NCBI GenBank assembly: GCA_013215385.1
Contig: JABSOY010000017.1
Span: 1 to 64,000, forward strand
DNA length: 64,000 bases
Direction: 5' to 3'
Source of the DNA: Colwellia sp.
GTDB lineage: Bacteria; Pseudomonadota; Gammaproteobacteria; Enterobacterales; Alteromonadaceae
Made by a program: the position numbers and the translations under genes. Position 1 is the first letter of the stretch; the number at the start of each line of letters is the position of its first letter. Below are positions 59,448-64,000 of the stretch, in pieces. The notes beneath the pieces were generated by a model. It saw nothing but the letters and a program-made list of their open reading frames with translations, was not told the DNA's origin and ran no database searches.

Positions 59448-60193
59448 AATACGGAGGTAGTTTTTTGGCGATAATGTTCTCGGCGAATATTACGAAGATC
59501 ACCATTTTTAACCGCATTATTTACTATAGTTTCTAATTGCACTTTTAACTGTGTTAAAGGTGAATGGCTAGAAATAACCAAATAATGATGATTTTCATGC
59601 TGCGGCTGATAAGATGTTTTAGTAATTTTATCATTTAACCCCAACTTTTCTAAAACAGGAAAAGTACTTTCTTCATAATGAATAAATGCATCTATGCGCT
59701 TATGAAGCAGTAATTCTATATTTTGCTTTAATGTTGATACCGAGTATTTATTAATACGGTCATCAAGATCGAACGTTGAAAAATATTTAGCATGCCGATT
59801 AACCCCGACACTTTTACCCTGTAGGTCTTTGTATTCGGTAAAGCTTTCACTCTGCTCTTTTAATGAATAAAAGCGAAATCTTAAGGTTTCATAAGCAGGG
59901 AAAATATAGATGAATTCGTCTTGTCGGCTTTGAGTTCGTTGCAGCCCGACCATTAAGTCTAACTTACCCGTTTTCAATTGATGTATTCGACGCGCAAACG
60001 ACATGGTAGAGATAGTTAATTTTACCGAGAGTTTATCTGCAAAATAGGTTAAATACTTAGCATGCAAGCCGTTCTGAAACCCTTTAGCAACTCCAGCCCT
60101 AATAACAAACTTTTCTTTTAAGGCCTGAACAGCATTAGCCTCTTCGCTAATAATGAAGTAAAAGAGTAAAGCCAAGCATACAATGACTTTCAT
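59444..60193 (-). CDS. Periplasmic amino-acid-type solute-binding protein (SBP_bac_3-like)
   Basis: The 249-residue product has a signal peptide (about 1-21) and the family 3 solute-binding layout (FVIRAGVAKGFQNGL, ISTMSFARRIHQLKTGKLDLMVGLQR, YKDLQGKSVGVNRHAKYF, LLLHKRIDAFIHYEE). It carries no lipobox or ABC transporter genes nearby, as is common for the stand-alone members seen in Alteromonadales that may feed a sensor. ATG at 60193 has AAAGGAA upstream. It is separated from the deacylase gene by a terminator, so it is its own unit. Confidence 0.8.
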   Translation of the reverse strand: MKVIVCLALLFYFIISEEANAVQALKEKFVIRAGVAKGFQNGLHAKYLTYFADKLSVKLTISTMSFARRIHQLKTGKLDLMVGLQRTQSRQDEFIYIFPAYETLRFRFYSLKEQSESFTEYKDLQGKSVGVNRHAKYFSTFDLDDRINKYSVSTLKQNIELLLHKRIDAFIHYEESTFPVLEKLGLNDKITKTSYQPQHENHHYLVISSHSPLTQLKVQLETIVNNAVKNGDLRNIRREHYRQKTTSVF

Positions 60194-60252
60194 TAAATGT
60201 TCCTTTTAATACATGCTATAGCTAATTATGTATAAAAATTAATGAAAAGAAA

Positions 60253-60290
60253 GTAAAAAGGCTGACCTTATTACTAAGAGTCAGCCTTCA
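60253..60290 (-). terminator. Intrinsic terminator after the D-aminoacylase gene
   Basis: AAGGCTGAC and GTCAGCCTT form a nine-base-pair stem with a 13-base loop. On the minus strand it is followed by TTTTTAC. It closes the transcript of the M14/deacylase genes before the solute-binding protein gene. Confidence 0.85.
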
Positions 60291-60322
60291 CTTAAAAAAT
60301 TTAATTTTGATTAATAAAGTGT

Positions 60323-61882
60323 TTAATGAACAAATTTACCCGCAAGCTTTTTCAAATACTTTCTGTGATGAATAACTAATTCTCCATTCACTATTACGTG
60401 ATCTATGCCTGTTGAATATTTATTCCATGTAGAGAAATCAGCATTAGCACTTAACGTTTTAGGGTTAAAGACAATGACATCTGCTTTATAACCCTTAACT
60501 AATTTCCCTCTATTGTCTAAACCAAGAATTTCAGCCGTTTGGCTTGAACTCCTTTTAATGAATTCGCCTAAAGTGAGTAGTTTCTTTTCAACAACATATT
60601 TCTGGTACTTTTTGGGGAAACTTGCATATTTTCTTGGGTGACCATCAGTGCCATCTGACGACGTAACTACCCAAGGTTGTATCATGAATCTCTCAACATC
60701 TTGTGGCGACATGTTAAAAGAGGCGACACGAACATCACCTTCTTGTACTAATTGAATGGCAGTGGTAACTGGGTCAACTGACCTTTTATTTGCCACCTCA
60801 GCTAGATTTAAGCCAACAAGTTCTTGCTTCTTAAAAGCGGTGATCAATAATGATTTTGGTCCGCCACGCCTGCGGATATTTTCAGTGATTTCGCTACGTA
60901 ATCGCTCCGCTAATTTAGGATCATTTAAGCGTTTATAAAAGGCTTCTGTTGAATCAGCCATTACCCATTTTGGCATTACTGCACTATGCAATTTAGTGCC
61001 TGAAGCTAACCAAGGGTATTGATCTGCTGAAATACTTAAACCGCGTGCTTGAGCTTGCTCTATTTTTTCAATAACGTTTTTACTTTGCCCCCAAACGTCA
61101 ACACCCAACGCCTTAATATGAGCAAGGTGCAAATGTATATCAGCTGCACTGGCAATATGGATAGCTTCATCGATTGCTGCATCTAAACCTATATTGAAGG
61201 TACTTTCGTCGCGTAAATGCGTATCATAAATTCCGCCGTATTTACTGGCGATTTTTGCTAGCGTGACCACTTCTTCGGTATTGGCATAGCTACCCGGCAC
61301 ATAATAAAGCCCGGTAGATAGCCCAAGCCCGCCAGCCGCCATTGCTTTCGTTAATAATTGCGACATTTCTTCAAGTTCTTTGGCAGTAGCAAAGCGTTGT
61401 GCTCGTCCCATTACTTGTTCACGAACACTACCGTGACCAACGAGTAACCCTACATTTGTTCCTATGCCGTTGGCTTCTAACGCTTTAGCGGTTTTGGCAA
61501 TATCAACGGGTCCCTCGCCATCATTGCCATTAATAACAGTCGTTACACCTTGAGTCAGATAATTTAAATTATGGTTTTCATCCTGACTATAAAGCTCTGC
61601 TAAGGTATGAGTATGTGGGTCAATAAAGCCTGGGCTAACCACTTTATCTTGTGCATTGATCACTTTTTTGGCCGTTACCTTATGTTCACCTCTTGGGTAA
61701 ACACCACAAATAATATCACCGCATAGTGCGATATCTAATGCTTGTGCTTCGCCATTTATACCTGTGTAAACTTCGCCATTTTCGATTAAAATATCAACCT
61801 GCGTTTTCTCTGCAAATGAACAGGAAAATAAACTAAGCAAACAGCCCGCTATTAATACTTGTTTAATTATTGTTTCACTCAT
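60323..61882 (-). CDS. D-aminoacylase/N-acyl-D-amino-acid deacylase-type amidohydrolase, exported
   Basis: The 519-residue product has an export signal (about 1-24; CLLSLFSC may be a lipobox). The metal-dependent amidohydrolase fold shows PGFIDPHTHT, the TQGVTTVINGNDG strand, the GLSTGLYYVPGSYANTEE segment, the YDTHLRDES metal-ligand region, HLHLAHIKALG and VTSSDGTDGHP. These are the signature segments of D-aminoacylases, which hydrolyse N-acyl groups from D-amino acids or dipeptides. It begins 10 bases after the M14 gene's stop and is part of a transcript that starts with the TonB receptor or the M14 gene. The substrate is unknown. Confidence 0.85.
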   Translation of the reverse strand: MSETIIKQVLIAGCLLSLFSCSFAEKTQVDILIENGEVYTGINGEAQALDIALCGDIICGVYPRGEHKVTAKKVINAQDKVVSPGFIDPHTHTLAELYSQDENHNLNYLTQGVTTVINGNDGEGPVDIAKTAKALEANGIGTNVGLLVGHGSVREQVMGRAQRFATAKELEEMSQLLTKAMAAGGLGLSTGLYYVPGSYANTEEVVTLAKIASKYGGIYDTHLRDESTFNIGLDAAIDEAIHIASAADIHLHLAHIKALGVDVWGQSKNVIEKIEQAQARGLSISADQYPWLASGTKLHSAVMPKWVMADSTEAFYKRLNDPKLAERLRSEITENIRRRGGPKSLLITAFKKQELVGLNLAEVANKRSVDPVTTAIQLVQEGDVRVASFNMSPQDVERFMIQPWVVTSSDGTDGHPRKYASFPKKYQKYVVEKKLLTLGEFIKRSSSQTAEILGLDNRGKLVKGYKADVIVFNPKTLSANADFSTWNKYSTGIDHVIVNGELVIHHRKYLKKLAGKFVH

Positions 61883-61892
61883 GAACCTTGAC

Positions 61893-63065
61893 CTATTCTT
61901 TATTATGATCAGTGTTCGACAGCATTGTTTGCATTAATACTGTCGATGCATTTTTTGCGATAACTTTGATACTTTCACGATTTGTTTCATCACCCACTTC
62001 ATAAGTAATGGCATGAACATTAAAATTATCCGCAAAATATTGTTTCGATACGCCGTTATTTGGCGTATTTCCTGGCTGCAACACAACATTAAAGTTAGGC
62101 ATAGCTTTGTCTAAATGACCTAACCAATGTTTAACAAAATAAGGTTCTTCAATACCATAATTTACTGGCATGGTATAAAAAACATCATGTGGGGTTGAAT
62201 GAAAATCTATGGCGAACTTTATTTTCTGCCCTTGTGCCACCAGAGATTTTAGATAGTTGTTTATATGTTGTGTTTCAGGTTGGCTAAAGTCAATCCAATC
62301 TCGATTAAGGTCTAAACCATTGGCATTATGTCGCCAATTCCCCATAAAAACACCATCAGGGTTAATATTAGGAATAACCAATACATTGTATTTTTCACGA
62401 AACTGTTTAGCTAAAGTAGTATCTTCTAACAGTGTTTCTACAAAAGGAAATAATGCTAAAGCACCAGTAATTTCTGGTGGGTGCTGTCGACCCAAAACCA
62501 CTATCCATTCTTTACTATTACTTTTGCTTTCTATTTTATATATCGGACGACCTTGCGTCGACTTCCCTAAAACGTCATAGCTAACCTTCATTTTATTTTG
62601 CAGTGTTTTAGCCCAATCAACATAGTATTGGTTATCAATAATTTCTTGTGCTGAAATATAAACAGCATTTTGTGATGCGTCAATATCCATAATTAAACGT
62701 TTACCATTAAGTTTATGAGACTGTAGTTTCCAATTTAGCCCGTCAGGACTAATTTTAGGAAGATATCTGTGCTTATTTCCCTTCACTATCATAGTTACTT
62801 TAATGGTTGTTGGTTGTTCTGCTTGTATTTTAAATGCATACCATGGACTGGAGTTAATAGGCGTATTTTCAGGTTTTAATGTGATCAGATACTCACTATT
62901 CCCTAGAGCTTTACACTCATCCATCCGTCCTGCTGCAAAGTCGGCTGTTAATATAACATTGCCCGAATTACATGTTTGCGCATTCACACTTTCATTAGTT
63001 GAAGTACAAGCGACAAGTAACATGGCTGAAAATGACAATGCGCAAATAGATAATAATTTTTTCAT
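61893..63065 (-). CDS. M14-family zinc carboxypeptidase lipoprotein
   Basis: The 390-residue product begins with a lipoprotein signal (LLVAC, Cys20). An N-terminal beta domain (about 30-150) is followed by the M14 domain: His195 and Glu198 in GRQHPPE, IPNINPDGVFMGNWRHN, NANGLDLNRDW, His289 in DFHSTPHD and the probable catalytic Glu356 in ITYEVGDE. This is the cytosolic-carboxypeptidase-like/M14 branch with a preceding beta domain. It removes C-terminal residues of peptides at the cell surface. Together with the deacylase and a TonB receptor directly upstream it suggests peptide or acyl-amino-acid use. Confidence 0.88.
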   Translation of the reverse strand: MKKLLSICALSFSAMLLVACTSTNESVNAQTCNSGNVILTADFAAGRMDECKALGNSEYLITLKPENTPINSSPWYAFKIQAEQPTTIKVTMIVKGNKHRYLPKISPDGLNWKLQSHKLNGKRLIMDIDASQNAVYISAQEIIDNQYYVDWAKTLQNKMKVSYDVLGKSTQGRPIYKIESKSNSKEWIVVLGRQHPPEITGALALFPFVETLLEDTTLAKQFREKYNVLVIPNINPDGVFMGNWRHNANGLDLNRDWIDFSQPETQHINNYLKSLVAQGQKIKFAIDFHSTPHDVFYTMPVNYGIEEPYFVKHWLGHLDKAMPNFNVVLQPGNTPNNGVSKQYFADNFNVHAITYEVGDETNRESIKVIAKNASTVLMQTMLSNTDHNKE

Positions 63066-63099
63066 AAGAAAGTCTTTTTAGATTAAATGGAAGAAAAAT

Positions 63100-63141
63100 A
63101 TGGCCCGACTAAAGTAAACTTTCGTTAACCATTCGAGCCAT
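63100..63141 (-). terminator. Hairpin between the TonB receptor and M14 genes
   Basis: ATGGC...CGA (63100-63108) pairs with TCG...GCCAT (63133-63141); on the minus strand ATATTTTTC follows. It may be a partial terminator that reduces transcription from the receptor gene into the M14 gene. Confidence 0.5.
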
Positions 63142-63168
63142 GTTTAAAGCTTTACAGGAGATTATTAA

Positions 63169-64000
63169 TTAAAACTTAGTATTAAAATTCAGGTAAAAAT
63201 ATCGACCTAAACTTGAATGAACACTACTGTTATAGCCAAAAGTTTCATCGGCAATAGGTGGTTTCTCATCAGCTATATTTTTAATTCCGAAGGTAACTTT
63301 AGTCGATTTCATTACAGTGTTAGGCAAACGATAATTAACATACGTGTCAACTCTTGAGAAGCTATCAACTTGATATTTTAAGTCTTCTTCACCTACCATA
63401 TAATCTAAGCTAGTGTCTTCAAAGCCGCTAACATAACGGAACCTTAAACCCGCACCCCAAGCGTTTTTTCGCCAATCAAGTGATGAAGTGACACGCCATT
63501 CTGGACGACCATTGGTAGCGATCAAGTCACCACTACCTATAATAGTTACTTCTTTACCTTTATATTGTAGCGCTTCAACCAAGGCTTGATCACTAGAGTT
63601 TTGCGCAGCAATAACTTGAGCAGTTACATCATCAGCTTCTTGGTAAAACTTTGTTAATTTAGCGCCATTTGCTTTAAATTTAAAATGACCAAATCGTGTT
63701 TCTAAATCATACATTACACCTAAATCTAGCCCTGCAGACTCTCTAGATTGTAAATTAATATAGTCATTTTTTAAGGCAATAACTTCATTTTCATCACCAC
63801 CTCGAGTCACCAATGGGTTACCCGACCCGGTTTGATGAGATAACATCGCATCGTATAAAAGTTGTGTTTGCGAATGAATTAAACCAACCGTATCTTTTTG
63901 GTCTATTTGCCACCAATCAGCGGTAAAAGTTAGGTTGTCGGTCGGTTGAATAACAAATCCCCAGCTAGTACTTTCACTTTCTTCCGGTTTTAAGTTATCA
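63169..64000 (-). CDS. TonB-dependent outer-membrane receptor, C-terminal part (5' end outside window)
   Basis: The open frame runs through the right edge of the window; the visible 277 residues are the end of a 22-strand barrel. Typical strands include FRYVSGFEDTSLDYMVGE, VDTYVNYRLPN, VTFGIKNIADEKPPIAD and the C-terminal LGRYFYLNFNTKF with terminal Phe. It imports a substrate across the outer membrane using TonB. The genes that follow (M14 carboxypeptidase, D-aminoacylase) suggest a peptide or acylated amino acid. An internal ATG at 63846 is not the start. Confidence 0.9.
   Translation of the reverse strand, partial: DNLKPEESESTSWGFVIQPTDNLTFTADWWQIDQKDTVGLIHSQTQLLYDAMLSHQTGSGNPLVTRGGDENEVIALKNDYINLQSRESAGLDLGVMYDLETRFGHFKFKANGAKLTKFYQEADDVTAQVIAAQNSSDQALVEALQYKGKEVTIIGSGDLIATNGRPEWRVTSSLDWRKNAWGAGLRFRYVSGFEDTSLDYMVGEEDLKYQVDSFSRVDTYVNYRLPNTVMKSTKVTFGIKNIADEKPPIADETFGYNSSVHSSLGRYFYLNFNTKF

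Overview
The window looks like chromosomal DNA of a marine gammaproteobacterium of the order Alteromonadales, most likely a Colwellia/Thalassotalea-type organism. The reasons are the visibly AT-rich composition, orthologue-like SbcB, ArgR, RadA and PstC proteins, secreted proteases, PEP-CTERM proteins, a TonB-dependent receptor and intergenic hairpin repeats. The assignment is inference; no rRNA, tRNA or housekeeping marker is present to fix it.

Layout. 1-2.2 kb: 5' part of a large pstC behind a three-repeat Pho box, then what looks like the 3' end (domains V and VI) of a lost group II intron. 2.2-7.6 kb: a secreted beta-propeller protein, a CadC-like membrane regulator and a divergent periplasmic metallo-beta-lactamase-fold protein. 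7.5-15.2 kb: a long imperfect inverted repeat, a secreted M4 protease ending in a dockerin-like module with a cohesin-like PEP-CTERM protein behind it, an RND/MMPL exporter with an acidic tandem repeat, and an IS6-type transposase remnant. 15.3-28.9 kb: a compact minus-strand operon of about 13 genes encoding a MotA/TolQ-type proton channel protein, two VWA proteins whose single membrane helix resembles that of ExbD/TolR, PEGA, TPR and FGE-like proteins, several lipoproteins, an M48 protease and a TonB-C-like protein. 29.4-37.2 kb: a lipoprotein, a PEP-CTERM protein, a second cohesin-like/dockerin protease pair (M43 family, minus strand) and an SMP-30-like protein. 37.2-44.8 kb: a CheR / CheB / REC-kinase cluster downstream of a 1450-residue hybrid histidine kinase, with a second long inverted repeat between cheR and the large kinase gene. 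45.2-54.7 kb: a probable old island with integrase fragments at both ends, a RadA paralogue, a HelD-type helicase, a macro-like/KAP NTPase fusion and a decayed metallopeptidase gene. 54.8-64 kb: sbcB, a divergent argR, a CapA-like protein, a small Thr-rich protein, a solute-binding protein, a D-aminoacylase, an M14 carboxypeptidase lipoprotein and the 3' part of a TonB-dependent receptor gene.

Three things stand out. (1) Two separate loci each pair a secreted metalloprotease carrying a C-terminal dockerin-like module with a small cohesin-like PEP-CTERM protein, in the same gene order, which suggests surface docking of proteases. (2) The 15-29 kb operon looks like an undescribed proton-driven envelope machine in which VWA domains replace the periplasmic part of ExbD/TolR/MotB. 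(3) The integrase-flanked segment holds a macro-like/KAP NTPase with features of a phage-defence protein. Two related long inverted repeats (7.6 and 40.1 kb) appear to be members of one intergenic repeat family. All functional statements rest on motif reading by eye; no database search was run.
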